A model generated the notes under the pieces. It was not told the origin of the DNA. It did not search any database and worked only from the letters and a program-made list of their open reading frames with translations. DNA of 64,000 bases from Brevibacillus sp. JNUCC-41 (lineage in GTDB: Bacteria > Bacillota > Bacilli > Bacillales > DSM-1321), in NCBI RefSeq assembly GCF_014844095.1, contig NZ_CP062163.1:62001-126000 (forward strand), given 5' to 3'. The first letter of the stretch is position 1. Every line of letters begins with the position of its first letter. The translations under genes were made by a program, and so were the position numbers. Of this stretch, positions 1 through 8,552 are shown one piece after another.

Positions 1-179
1 AACTCTTGAATTGTAATGGGTTCCTTCATTAACTCCCAAATTTGCCCGCCTAGTTCACCTAAATTATAATATTTTCCGTTAGAAACGCTTAACATGACTT
101 TTTCCCCATCCATGTCACTTACTATGTTTCCTGGATTTTGGCTATATAGACTTTTTGTTTCAAGTTGATTAATATTCAT
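1..179 (-). CDS. Lasso peptide RRE protein B1 (PqqD-like), partial
   Basis: This is the N-terminal 59 codons of a PqqD-like RiPP recognition element protein; the rest lies beyond the left edge. Visible are an N-terminal strand with DMDGEKVMLSVSNG, then KYYNLGELGGQIWELM, the pattern of the stand-alone B1 proteins of Gram-positive lasso clusters. B1 binds the leader of the precursor and presents it to the B2 leader peptidase, which should be encoded further left. The ATG at 179 overlaps the end of the kinase gene by 11 bases, so translation is probably coupled. Family assignment is from sequence pattern and context. Confidence 0.85.
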   Translation of the reverse strand, partial: MNINQLETKSLYSQNPGNIVSDMDGEKVMLSVSNGKYYNLGELGGQIWELMKEPITIQE

Positions 180-1110
180 GAACACTTTCCTCCCTTTTTA
201 ATGCATGTAAAATTGTTTCGGATAAGTTCGGAGCCGTGAAACGGTCCGTTGGTCTACGTAGTTGGAAAAACTCGATTTTCTTAATCATTTTGGCTGAAGT
301 GTTGAAATGCCAGTCCATCAATCCAGATCTTTGGATAAAAAAATTGCGATATGTATGATGATATAATTTATAAAATCTTTGAAGAGATGGTATTGGCTTG
401 ATATCTATCTCGGTATCTTCACTCTTGATCAATTCAAAAACACCAGCAAGCGGGAGTTGTTCGGTAATAAACTGATCTTGAACAGGAACAGCGAATTTAT
501 CTTCTCTAACAATGAGTGGCTGATAGTTATTTGAATCCATTTCAAAATGATTTAAGCTCTCCAGCCATAATTTTTGTTGTGGATATGAAGGGGTTACAAT
601 GGGTATATTTTCATTATTTAGAGTTACTGGTATGACATCATCACTCATGAGCTTATAGCCCCTTTTTAAAAAAGCTGAAGCAAGAGTGGATTTCCCAGCA
701 CCAGAATCACCAACAATCGCATATGCCTTTCCATCTATGGCCACCGCACTTCCATGTATAGGAAGGATTTTTCTTTGCATCAAAATGGCACCCATGCATG
801 TTCCGAGGATATAAAGCCGTATCTCATCTTCTTGCGCCTCATCAATTGGACAAAATTCTATTCTATTACCACTTTGGATCAAGAAAATGGCAGTATTGGA
901 AACATGGAACATAATCCAGTCTTTCTTAATTACAAAATCATCTTCTGGAACTGAATGCTCAGACCATAATGCATGGAGATCCGCTTTTTCGATAACAATA
1001 TCCGTTTTATCATCCACTATATTAATAGGAAGCAATTCAGGCAATGCTATATCACTTGAAACGGTTAAACCATACGCTTCATAAACTGTTCTTATTTTGA
1101 TACCGATCAT
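169..1110 (-). CDS. HPr-kinase-like lasso peptide kinase (paeninodin PadeK type)
   Basis: Tailoring kinase of about 313 residues, homologous to the C-terminal domain of HPr kinase/phosphorylase. In paeninodin biosynthesis such a kinase phosphorylates the side chain of the C-terminal Ser of the precursor. Seen here: IHGSAV near residues 118-123, a Walker A loop GDSGAGKST at 134-142, and the SDD acidic motif at 156-158. It lacks the full HprK N-terminal domain organisation and lies between the precursor and B1 genes, which argues against carbon-catabolite HprK. A start at 1110 is preferred over the upstream ATG at 1128 because a GGGGG ribosome site lies about 8 bases before it. The precursor ends in Ser, as this enzyme class needs. 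Confidence 0.88.
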   Translation of the reverse strand: MIGIKIRTVYEAYGLTVSSDIALPELLPINIVDDKTDIVIEKADLHALWSEHSVPEDDFVIKKDWIMFHVSNTAIFLIQSGNRIEFCPIDEAQEDEIRLYILGTCMGAILMQRKILPIHGSAVAIDGKAYAIVGDSGAGKSTLASAFLKRGYKLMSDDVIPVTLNNENIPIVTPSYPQQKLWLESLNHFEMDSNNYQPLIVREDKFAVPVQDQFITEQLPLAGVFELIKSEDTEIDIKPIPSLQRFYKLYHHTYRNFFIQRSGLMDWHFNTSAKMIKKIEFFQLRRPTDRFTAPNLSETILHALKREESVHEY

Positions 1111-1189
1111 ATAAATACCCCCGTACATAAATAACGTCTCTTAATTAGACAGTTCGAATGTTTAATACTTTGTTATTCTTGAAGTCATA

Positions 1190-1214
1190 CCCCTATTAAC
1201 TGGATAAATAGGGG
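1190..1214 (-). promoter_or_regulatory. Stem-loop between precursor and kinase genes
   Basis: Perfect 8-bp stem CCCCTATT/AATAGGGG with a 9-base loop, 38 bases after the precursor stop. No T tract follows it on the minus strand, so it is probably an mRNA 3'-end stabiliser or partial attenuator that keeps precursor transcript more abundant than the downstream kinase and processing genes. The role is inferred. Confidence 0.6.
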
Positions 1215-1251
1215 CTTAGGGGAACCTAACAGACTTTGTAGCGTAAAAAGT

Positions 1252-1383
1252 TTAACTAAAAGTTATATCTCCTTTTGGAGTGTTTGATGGGAAAGCTGCA
1301 TCTGTATATTCCCCTTCAGTTCCAAGCATTGTTTGATTAACATCAAGAACTTCTAATTCTGGTTTTTTCCATTCCTTTTTCAT
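1252..1383 (-). CDS. Lasso peptide precursor A (paeninodin-like)
   Basis: A 43-residue peptide with an AGGAGG ribosome site. The 19-residue leader contains KKPELEVLDV and ends QTM, with Thr at the conserved -2 position. The core is predicted to start with Leu1: LGTEGEYTD forms a nine-residue ring (amide between the Leu1 amine and the Asp9 side chain), followed by a 15-residue tail starting AAFPSN and ending DITFS. Paeninodin (AGPGTSTPD ring, tail starting AFQ, C-terminal Ser) has the same ring size and the same Asp9-Ala10. The tail bulky residues that would plug the ring (Phe12, Phe23) are visible, but which is used is unknown. C-terminal Ser24 is the expected phosphorylation site. Flanked by cyclase and kinase genes in one operon. 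Confidence 0.9.
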   Translation of the reverse strand: MKKEWKKPELEVLDVNQTMLGTEGEYTDAAFPSNTPKGDITFS

Positions 1384-1398
1384 AGTATTCACCTCCTT

Positions 1399-3339
1399 TT
1401 AATTGAATCGTTTTAAAAATCGATACACAATTAAACTCCTCATTAGGAATTTATGGTCAGGATTCGTAGCAAGTTCGGGTTCAGTTCCTTTTATAACCGT
1501 TACTAAGGCATTCTTTATAGCTTGTCCATCCAGGAATTCCAGGGCTTTATCATCTGTGCTCAGCTGCTCAATCTCCTCTATGAATTCACCCCATTTAGGA
1601 AGCATACGGTGAATCCAATCAGCACCTTGCACACCTCTGTACCGTTGGTTTAGCCTTACTTTATCGGGTAAGACATTCACTGTAGCATTTCGAATCAGGG
1701 CACGATCCATCCCATTCTGTACATATTGACTTTCCGGTAGTGATAAACAAAAGCGAATAACACGGATATCATTAGTCGGGTCTCGCTTCCACAACTTATA
1801 TCGTAAGGAGAGTTTTGTGGAAAGCGTATTTCCTGCATTCCATTGAAAGATATCTTCAAAATGCTTTTTTCTTTCATTAAAAATATCAGAATTCGAATAC
1901 CAGCCTGTTTCATCTATGCCAAATTCTTTAAACCTGTCATATACCCCTGTTCCTTCTGCAAATCTTGGATTGATTAATGAAGGAATTTTATATGGCACAC
2001 CTTCCGGAAAGATTCGATCAATGATTGGAAAGCCGATTCTTGCAATGGTTTTCACCTTTCGCAATCTAGATCCGCCAACATTATTCCTATATTGTTCCAA
2101 CTCTTGATATAGTCGAACCCACTTTAGCCTTTTTAATAGAAGGGAGTAATACTCCAAGGGGAATCCCCAGGAAATTGAAAAGTTCCCTCTATCTCCATTA
2201 AGCAAAACACCCATCCCATCCTCATTCGCTTTTTCAAACATCCCTTTCAACCAGAAAGAATTTTCAAAAAACTTATATGGCATCTCCATGATGTCAAGAA
2301 AGTCTTCCATTTCGGAATAGGAGTCTTTCCCCTTAAAGTCACAATAATGATCAATAATGCCGCCAACGTGATCTACCGTCGATTTGATGAAAGGCCGCTC
2401 ATCAGCCAAAAAGTATTTAGGAGTAAAATCTTTAAAATCTTCGGGAGGAATATAACTATATGTATGTAGTGCAGTGCTTTCGCGCTGCAATTTATTCACA
2501 GCAAAGCCGACAACCGCCCCGGAATCCAATCCACCACTCAACTGGGCGCCAACTTTCCGATGTGTCCTTAATCTTGATGTAACAGCTTCCTGGAAGACAC
2601 TTTGAAATGCTTCTATGTAATCTTCATTAGATTTAAGTTTTAACTTATCCCCTTGAGTTAAATAGGAATATCGTTTTAAAGTTACTCTATTATTCTCAAT
2701 TGTTAAGCTATGAGATGGTGGTATCTGTCTTATGGTTATATACGGCGTTAATGAAGAATCTACTGCATCAATCATTCCCGATACGGCCAAATACTCAGCA
2801 AGCCACTGCTCATTCAACTTTTTTTCAATGAAAGGTAATGACAAAAGCGGTTCCATAGTCGTGCAAAAGGCAAATTTCTGATAGTTTTGGTGATAATAAA
2901 GGGTTCTGCTTCCCGAAAAATCCCTTGCTCCAAACAGCTTCTGTTTCTTTTCGTCCCAAATGATAAAAGCAAAATCTCCTATTAAGAACTTGGGGGCCTC
3001 TTCCCCCCACTTATAATAGGATAGTAGAATCAGTTCACTATCCGTCATGCCCTTTTGATCGGATGGCTTAACCTGTAACCTCTGGAATAACTCATCACGA
3101 TTATCAATAATCGCATCAGCAGTAATCGTACAGCGCCTTTCAAAATCATATAACGGGAGCTGCTCACCAACAGATTCCGGAGTAATCCATTGAGCATGAC
3201 AGCCGAGAAAAACCTTTTCTGAATTCCACATTTGGACTGAATCAGCAGGGTACTTTTGTAAAGCCGTCATCAAATTATGGCAATGTTGAAGATTCATAGG
3301 CTCTTCATTAAAATGATAAATACCGGCTATAGCACTCAT
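1399..3339 (-). CDS. Lasso cyclase C (asparagine synthetase-like)
   Basis: A 646-residue homologue of asparagine synthetase B that should adenylate the Asp9 side chain of the core peptide and close the macrolactam. The N-terminal glutaminase-like domain begins MSAIAGIYHF: the catalytic Cys2 of true asparagine synthetases is replaced by Ser, so glutamine cannot be used, as is usual for lasso cyclases. The PP-loop ATP pyrophosphatase signature SGGLDS is intact at residues 268-273. An AGGAGG ribosome site lies 5 bases before the ATG. The precursor gene starts 15 bases after this gene stops, so the order is C-A-K-B1, with C leading the operon. Confidence 0.9.
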   Translation of the reverse strand: MSAIAGIYHFNEEPMNLQHCHNLMTALQKYPADSVQMWNSEKVFLGCHAQWITPESVGEQLPLYDFERRCTITADAIIDNRDELFQRLQVKPSDQKGMTDSELILLSYYKWGEEAPKFLIGDFAFIIWDEKKQKLFGARDFSGSRTLYYHQNYQKFAFCTTMEPLLSLPFIEKKLNEQWLAEYLAVSGMIDAVDSSLTPYITIRQIPPSHSLTIENNRVTLKRYSYLTQGDKLKLKSNEDYIEAFQSVFQEAVTSRLRTHRKVGAQLSGGLDSGAVVGFAVNKLQRESTALHTYSYIPPEDFKDFTPKYFLADERPFIKSTVDHVGGIIDHYCDFKGKDSYSEMEDFLDIMEMPYKFFENSFWLKGMFEKANEDGMGVLLNGDRGNFSISWGFPLEYYSLLLKRLKWVRLYQELEQYRNNVGGSRLRKVKTIARIGFPIIDRIFPEGVPYKIPSLINPRFAEGTGVYDRFKEFGIDETGWYSNSDIFNERKKHFEDIFQWNAGNTLSTKLSLRYKLWKRDPTNDIRVIRFCLSLPESQYVQNGMDRALIRNATVNVLPDKVRLNQRYRGVQGADWIHRMLPKWGEFIEEIEQLSTDDKALEFLDGQAIKNALVTVIKGTEPELATNPDHKFLMRSLIVYRFLKRFN

Positions 3340-3482
3340 GTTTTCCTCCTGATTTGTTTGATTGTTGATTTATCCACTTATATCCATAATTTAAATTCGT
3401 TTAAGTTAGCATCTAGTATGCTTATTTTAACTTCCTTCTACGTTGGTTCATTACCTTGATGAAAATACTTCTATCATCTGAC

Positions 3483-3557
3483 TTAAAAAATTTCACCCCA
3501 ACTAATTTTAAGGGTGTCCATATTTCTTTCATTTGTAATAGAGGCATTTATATTCAT
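3483..3557 (-). CDS. Possible 24-residue leader ORF of the lasso operon
   Basis: A short ORF starts MNINASITNERN and ends SWGEIF. Its ribosome site (GGAGG, 5 bases before ATG) is as good as any in the window. It lies between the predicted lasso promoter and the cyclase gene, 143 bases before the cyclase start. No family is recognised. It may be a regulatory leader peptide, a small accessory protein or chance; its first four residues match those of B1 (MNIN), so it may also be a relic of a duplicated gene start. Confidence 0.35.
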   Translation of the reverse strand: MNINASITNERNMDTLKISWGEIF

Positions 3558-3608
3558 CCTTTCCTCCATATATGAATATATTTCTCTTTCGTACTCCACT
3601 AAGAATTT

Positions 3609-3667
3609 TTCGTTCTTTATAACGAATTAATTAAGTTAAAAATAACATTTATTTTTCTCTGTGTCAA
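3609..3667 (-). promoter_or_regulatory. Promoter and palindrome upstream of the lasso operon
   Basis: On the minus strand a perfect -35 TTGACA (3662-3667) is followed after 17 bases by TATTTT (3639-3644). Directly downstream, at 3609-3626, is the inverted repeat TTCGTT-ATAAAG-AACGAA, placed where a repressor would block initiation or early elongation. This is the best sigma-A-type promoter seen upstream of the cyclase gene. The regulator is unknown. Confidence 0.55.
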
Positions 3668-4699
3668 TTTAAAATACTATCTCTTCACAATGATTGTGAT
3701 TTAGAGAATAAACTGCATAAAATAGCTATTTTAGCTACACGCATTACACTTTCTTTAGTATATAGAAATGCCAGTTAGTGGGAAAGAAGCTATCAAGATG
3801 ATGAAGAAGGAAATTCTCTCAATCTAACATTTGAAAGCATTATTTCCAACAATGATTTAACACCTTTGTGAATAAATAAACGAATTAACTTTTGCTAATT
3901 ATATTTTTGTTTTAGGGGGGTAAAAACGTAAAGAAATAATTTATACAATACGAAGATACATTAACTGGAAGGAAAAATGTTTTTTATTCCAGAGACTGCA
4001 AATAATTAAAAAATATCACAACTATTATAAAAAAATAATTTGGAGATGACGTTGAAGAGGCCAAAGAGACGGCCTATTTTTTGCTCTAATATCTCTTTTC
4101 ACAAAAGATATATTGCCTAATGATGAAGTAAAATTAAGTGTAGAAAGGAAGAGGTGTTCCGTTCAAAATTACCTGATTGACTGATATGAAAGGAAATTTT
4201 TATTCCGGGAAAATAGGAAAAGGAAAAACCTGTTTTACAGTAAGCTAAATATCTTTTCAATTATTTAATCATAAAAAACAATCAAAATTTTTTTACTCCC
4301 AACACATTCATGAAAATTAAGGATTTGCTTACCATTTATAAAAGATTAAGAAATACCAAGGGCTGGATTACTTTTTTGATGGGATAGAATTCCATTTGAA
4401 TTTAAGGAGGCAGAGATAAGTGGTTATAACTACTGTATTTCTAAGGTGTGTAAAATGTACAAAGTTAATGAACAAACAGTGTTTAAAATGGTCAGAAAGT
4501 TATTTTTTTTACTTCAGTTTAGGTTTGATTTTCGTATATAAAGTTAAGGAATAGGGTGTTTTCCCCTACTCCACATATTAATTGTCACACCCAAAGAATA
4601 TATAAATGTTGGAAATAAAAATAGATATCTATGCAACAGAAAGATAACACAAAATACTATACTATTTAAATTAGCTCCCTTTTGTTTTAGATATTTTTT
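3668..4699. other. AT-rich non-coding stretch, no gene recognised
   Basis: About 1 kb without a convincing gene. It holds a terminator-like hairpin (4058-4082) and a 44-codon ORF on the plus strand starting with GTG at 4420 after an AAGGAGG site, ending at 4554; its product is Cys- and Phe-rich and unrecognised, and it may be the remains of a decayed gene. Base composition and scattered stops suggest degraded accessory DNA. Confidence 0.4.
4058..4082 (+). terminator. Terminator-like hairpin
   Basis: AGGCC/GGCCT stem with an 8-base loop followed by A and six T. The stem is short. No intact plus-strand gene precedes it, so it may be a remnant. Confidence 0.4.
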
Positions 4700-5905
4700 C
4701 TATTTAAAAACTTTGTACCTTGTCTTTCTCCAGAACCACAAAAAAGGACGTAATGGAAAATATAAAAAATGAAGGAGTTTAGGCAACTTCAAAGTATTTA
4801 CATCCATAGAACTTGGGAAAAATAATTTAATAATAAATATAAACTTATGCACATTCGACTTTTGTGAAAATAAATAACGATTAAGGAAGAAATATTTCTT
4901 CATATTTGTCAATAACGTATGATGCTTTTGATAATTAGCCAAGTTATCTTTATGCTGTAGTTCATTTAAATTACCCATTTCTATTATGAAAAAGTACGCC
5001 ATTTGTGCTTGCTTTCTTGAAAGTTTCTCAGTTGATAATAAATGCATCTCTTGATTGATTGGACTGTTTAGTAGCTGAGAAGCTAAAATAATTGCTTGTC
5101 CTCCTGAATGATTGTTTTGTAATATATTATTGTTAGTTATTCTTTTTCTTAGAATTTGATCAATATCTACCAACCAACGTAGACGAAACCAAGCATGTCT
5201 AGCACCATGTTCAACTAGGAATAAAAACAAATCATCTACTCCGAGATAGTAGACAGGATAGCTTGTAATTTCACTAATCCTTTTACGTTCCCATAATTCA
5301 TTAAAATTCGGCACCTTCGTAGGATAAGGGTGGATTCTCCAATGGACTTCAATCTCGATCCTCTTTTGAGGGTGAAAATAGCTTACGTGATGATTCATCC
5401 ATTTCCACTTGGCAAAGGGGATTTCCTCTCTTTCATAACCCAAATTCAATAAAAACTCGTCTGCTCTTTTTAAATCGGCTATTTGAATTAGAATATCTAA
5501 ATCCTTGGAAGTTCTCAAGGAAATATCTCCATATAAGTCAGCTGCAATTACAGGACCTTTCAAGAAAAGAAGTCGAACCTGATTTTCTGTAAACACTTTG
5601 CTTACTTGTTCCATCTCTCCGCTTAAGTGTAGCATTTGAAACGTATTTTTTTTATAATCATTGTACAAGGTTTGAATAACATGTGAAGGAACAATTTTTT
5701 CATCAATTTTAATTAACTTTGAATAAATTAATGGATAAACCCGATGATGTCTTGTTAAACTTAGGAATTTCTCCCAATCAATATCTTTAGGTAATTCAAT
5801 ACTTAATTTCTTTATATTATTTTCATCTTCTATTTTCAGGATTTCAAGTAACAAACTTAATTCCTTAGATAATAAATCAAAATCGAGATTGAAATTGTTA
5901 TCCAT
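4700..5905 (-). CDS. PF14907-type nucleotidyltransferase, probable lasso tailoring protein
   Basis: A 401-residue protein with the uncharacterised nucleotidyltransferase pattern: LKGP at residues 115-118, then a nucleotidyltransferase-fold segment DLYGDISLRTSKDLDILI at 123-140, with the acidic DLD pair at 135-137. Members of this family recur in paeninodin and pseudomycoidin-type lasso clusters, where I recall they act with the kinase on the peptide C terminus; I cannot verify the reaction here. The ATG at 5905 is chosen over 5923 because AAGGAGG lies between them, about 8 bases before it. It points the same way as the lasso operon but is 1.36 kb from it, and a terminator at 6016-6071 separates it from the polysaccharide operon. 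Confidence 0.75.
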   Translation of the reverse strand: MDNNFNLDFDLLSKELSLLLEILKIEDENNIKKLSIELPKDIDWEKFLSLTRHHRVYPLIYSKLIKIDEKIVPSHVIQTLYNDYKKNTFQMLHLSGEMEQVSKVFTENQVRLLFLKGPVIAADLYGDISLRTSKDLDILIQIADLKRADEFLLNLGYEREEIPFAKWKWMNHHVSYFHPQKRIEIEVHWRIHPYPTKVPNFNELWERKRISEITSYPVYYLGVDDLFLFLVEHGARHAWFRLRWLVDIDQILRKRITNNNILQNNHSGGQAIILASQLLNSPINQEMHLLSTEKLSRKQAQMAYFFIIEMGNLNELQHKDNLANYQKHHTLLTNMKKYFFLNRYLFSQKSNVHKFIFIIKLFFPSSMDVNTLKLPKLLHFLYFPLRPFLWFWRKTRYKVFK

Positions 5906-6015
5906 TGACTCCTCCTTAGGCATTTTAACTAATTTTGATATTTCCCCTCATCTGAACTCTGCTTGATATTAGTACCTCTACTCCAGGATAAACTTTTGGC
6001 TAAAAATCGCCATTC

Positions 6016-6071
6016 AAAAAAGGCTGTAATCATAACGAGATACTAATAGTATCAGTTATTTCAAAACAGCC
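6016..6071 (-). terminator. Terminator of the polysaccharide operon
   Basis: On the minus strand GGCTGT ... ACAGCC brackets an inner GATACTA/TAGTATC stem (6039-6053) and AATAAC/GTTATG arms, followed by six T. It lies 50 bases after the aminotransferase stop and isolates the eps operon from the downstream nucleotidyltransferase. Confidence 0.85.
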
Positions 6072-6121
6072 ATATGATTTTTAACTTGTTACTCGTTTAT
6101 AATAATGATATTAAAAAGATT

Positions 6122-7285
6122 TTATTTTTTAGAAAGTGTAACTAAAATAGTGTTAATTACTCTTTCCTGTTCTTCAATCGTCATATTTGAACCTGATGGC
6201 AAGCAGATACCGTTTCCAAAGAGATGATCTGAGATACTTAACTGTTCATCATGGGGAAAGTATTTGCACCCTTCAAAAATTGGCTGGAGATGAAGTGGTT
6301 TCCATACAGGCCTTGCTTCAATATTTACATCCGCTAGTGAATTAATTATATCCACTGAAGAAAATCCGAGTTTTTCATTATTTACTGTTAATGTAGTTAA
6401 CCAACGATTAGAAAACGTATCCTCTAGTTCAGGCATAAATTGTAAGCCCTCAATTTGTTCTAGAGCTTGTTCATAACGTTGAAAAACTAACCGTCTAGCA
6501 TTTATACGGTCTTCCAATACCTCTAACTGTGCCCGTCCTATACCTGCAAGAATATTACTCATACGATAATTAAAACCTATCTGACTATGCTGGTAATGCA
6601 TAGCAGAATCACGTGCTTGCGTGGCTAAAAATCTAGCTTTCCGTAACGATTCTTCATCATCTGACACGAGCATCCCACCACCAGATGTAGTAATAATTTT
6701 ATTTCCATTAAATGAATAAACCCCAAATTTACCGAAAGTTCCGCTTTTCTTTCCTTTATATGTTGAACCAATCGATTCAGCTGCATCTTCAATAATAGGC
6801 ACTCTATATTGATTACAAAGTGATACAATTTCATCCATCTTAGCACTCTGGCCATATAAATTCACCACAATAACTGCTTTAGGAAGATTGCCTTGTTGCT
6901 TTGCTCCAACAAGGGCCCTTTCTAATGCTTTTGGGGACATATTCCAAGTGTCTGGCTCAGAATCAATAAAGACTGGTTCTGCCTTCTGATAAACAATCGG
7001 GTTAGCGCTAGCAATAAATGTAAGGGATGAACAGAACACTTTATCGTTCTGTTTTACATCTAACAATTGTAACGCTAAATGGATTGCTGCTGTACCGGAG
7101 CTGAGTGCCGCTGCACCTTTTGTGCCTGCATACTCAGCCAATTCTTTTTCAAAGGCGTCAACATTAGGACCAAGCGGCGCAATCCAGTTGGATTCAAACG
7201 CTTCATTAATATATTTTTGTTCGTTTCCACTCATATGTGGTGATGACAAAAATATTCTTTTCTGCTGTATAGTTGATTGTGTCAT
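6122..7285 (-). CDS. Sugar nucleotide aminotransferase (PglE/EpsN-like)
   Basis: A 387-residue PLP-dependent enzyme of the DegT/DnrJ/EryC1 family. N-terminal SSPHMSGNEQKYINEAFESNWIAP, ALSSGTAAIHLAL (cofactor phosphate binding), EDAAESIGS and the Schiff-base region SFNGNKIITTSGGGM with the Lys in GNK. Together with the upstream dehydratase and acetyltransferase it should convert the 4-keto intermediate of UDP-GlcNAc into UDP-4-amino-4,6-dideoxy-GlcNAc, the precursor of UDP-N,N'-diacetylbacillosamine. It is the last gene of the operon, 17 bases after the acetyltransferase. The sugar assignment comes from the trio of genes, not from this protein alone. Confidence 0.88.
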   Translation of the reverse strand: MTQSTIQQKRIFLSSPHMSGNEQKYINEAFESNWIAPLGPNVDAFEKELAEYAGTKGAAALSSGTAAIHLALQLLDVKQNDKVFCSSLTFIASANPIVYQKAEPVFIDSEPDTWNMSPKALERALVGAKQQGNLPKAVIVVNLYGQSAKMDEIVSLCNQYRVPIIEDAAESIGSTYKGKKSGTFGKFGVYSFNGNKIITTSGGGMLVSDDEESLRKARFLATQARDSAMHYQHSQIGFNYRMSNILAGIGRAQLEVLEDRINARRLVFQRYEQALEQIEGLQFMPELEDTFSNRWLTTLTVNNEKLGFSSVDIINSLADVNIEARPVWKPLHLQPIFEGCKYFPHDEQLSISDHLFGNGICLPSGSNMTIEEQERVINTILVTLSKK

Positions 7286-7302
7286 AATATCACGACCTTT
7301 TA

Positions 7303-7926
7303 TTATTCTATTGATTTAGCAGGTGTCCCTGCTACTTTTTTGAATTCTCCTACATCTCGTATAACAGTTGCTCCTGCACCAACAATACACCAATTACCTA
7401 TACTTATATTTGGAATAATTGTTACACCTGCGCCGATATGACTTCCTTCATCTACTTGAACATTTCCAGTTAATGTAGCATTTGGAGAGAGATGAACAAA
7501 GTTCCCAATTCTGTTCTCATGTTCTACAATCACACCTGTGTTTATTATAGCATGCTGCCCAACCTGAGTATCTGCATTAATAATGGCACCTGGCATTACA
7601 ACCGTTCCTAATCCTATTGAAGCAGTTGGACTTATAATTGCACTACGATGTATAAGAAGTGCGTACCGGTCGTACGGAATTTTTAATGTTTCTACAATTT
7701 TCTTACGAATTTCATTATTACCTATTGCAACAATAAAACTAAAATGGGAGTTACTTATCAATTGATTAACTAAGGAAATAGGACCGTATAAAGTCCCATT
7801 CTGATGTTTAGTATCTATAAATCTATCATCTAAATATGCCCCTATTTCGTATTCCTTTAAAGAAAGTAAGATATCCTCAATTACTTTACTATGGCCACCC
7901 TGCCCAATAATACAGATTTTTTTCAT
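7303..7926 (-). CDS. Sugar O/N-acyltransferase, left-handed beta-helix (PglD/EpsM-like)
   Basis: A 207-residue NeuD/PglD-type transferase: N-terminal Rossmann-like nucleotide-sugar domain ([15 protein letters not shown]), then hexapeptide repeats (for example [21 protein letters not shown] and [17 protein letters not shown]) forming a left-handed beta-helix. The conserved catalytic His is seen in [20 protein letters not shown]. It should acetylate the 4-amino group of the UDP-sugar made by the neighbouring aminotransferase. Its start overlaps the sugar transferase stop by 4 bases, indicating coupling. Confidence 0.87.
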   Translation of the reverse strand: MKKICIIGQGGHSKVIEDILLSLKEYEIGAYLDDRFIDTKHQNGTLYGPISLVNQLISNSHFSFIVAIGNNEIRKKIVETLKIPYDRYALLIHRSAIISPTASIGLGTVVMPGAIINADTQVGQHAIINTGVIVEHENRIGNFVHLSPNATLTGNVQVDEGSHIGAGVTIIPNISIGNWCIVGAGATVIRDVGEFKKVAGTPAKSIE

Positions 7927-8552
7927 AAATGCTTCTCTTGCATTGATTCTTTTTGATATGTACCCCTAAATTTTTCAATGGTAACATGGCCATTCTGACT
8001 AATACCTTCAGACTTAAACACCTTTTGCACTGTCATAAATAGGATTTTCATATCCAACCAAAAAGAGCGATTATCAACATACCAAACATCCAATTTGAAT
8101 TTTTCCTCCCATAAAATAGCATTTCGACCATTTACCTGTGCCCAGCCAGTAATACCAGGACGAACTTCATGCCGTCTAGCTTGCTCAGGTGTATATAACT
8201 CCAAATACTCTATTAATAACGGACGAGGACCGACTAGACTAATATCACCTTTTAATACATTATACAGTTGGGGCAATTCATCCAAACTAAGCTTTCGGAG
8301 TAACTGTCCAAACTTTGTTAAACGCACATGGTCAGGCAGCAATTCACCTTTTTCATCCCGCTCGTCTGTCATAGAGCGAAATTTGTAAACATTAAACGAC
8401 TTTCCATACATTCCAGGACGTTGTTGTTTAAATATTATAGGTGATCCTAATTTACACTTTATAAGCAAACCAGTTATCAAAAAAACGGGTGACAAAAAGA
8501 TAAGCCCTAAAAAAGAGAAAATAAGATCAAATAGTCTTTTCAATATAATCAC
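7923..8552 (-). CDS. Undecaprenyl-phosphate sugar phosphotransferase (PglC/EpsL-like)
   Basis: A 209-residue monotopic bacterial sugar transferase. It has an N-terminal membrane helix ([20 protein letters not shown]), the KFRSM motif, the [19 protein letters not shown] segment with the catalytic Asp-Glu pair, and the VGPRPLL and [13 protein letters not shown] motifs. It should transfer the first phospho-sugar, plausibly diacetylbacillosamine-1-phosphate, to undecaprenyl phosphate on the cytoplasmic membrane face and so start repeat-unit assembly. The annotated start is GTG at 8552; TTG at 8543 is also possible. It overlaps the upstream glycosyltransferase by 26 bases. Confidence 0.9.
   Translation of the reverse strand: MIILKRLFDLIFSFLGLIFLSPVFLITGLLIKCKLGSPIIFKQQRPGMYGKSFNVYKFRSMTDERDEKGELLPDHVRLTKFGQLLRKLSLDELPQLYNVLKGDISLVGPRPLLIEYLELYTPEQARRHEVRPGITGWAQVNGRNAILWEEKFKLDVWYVDNRSFWLDMKILFMTVQKVFKSEGISQNGHVTIEKFRGTYQKESMQEKHL

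Noticed and set aside
1399-3339. Asparagine synthetase of amino acid metabolism
   Set aside because: The N-terminal catalytic Cys is replaced by Ser and the gene sits with a lasso precursor, kinase and RRE protein; it is a lasso cyclase.
4700-5905. MNT-type antitoxin nucleotidyltransferase of a HEPN/MNT pair
   Set aside because: Far too long, lacks the GSxxRG core of MNT proteins, and there is no HEPN partner.
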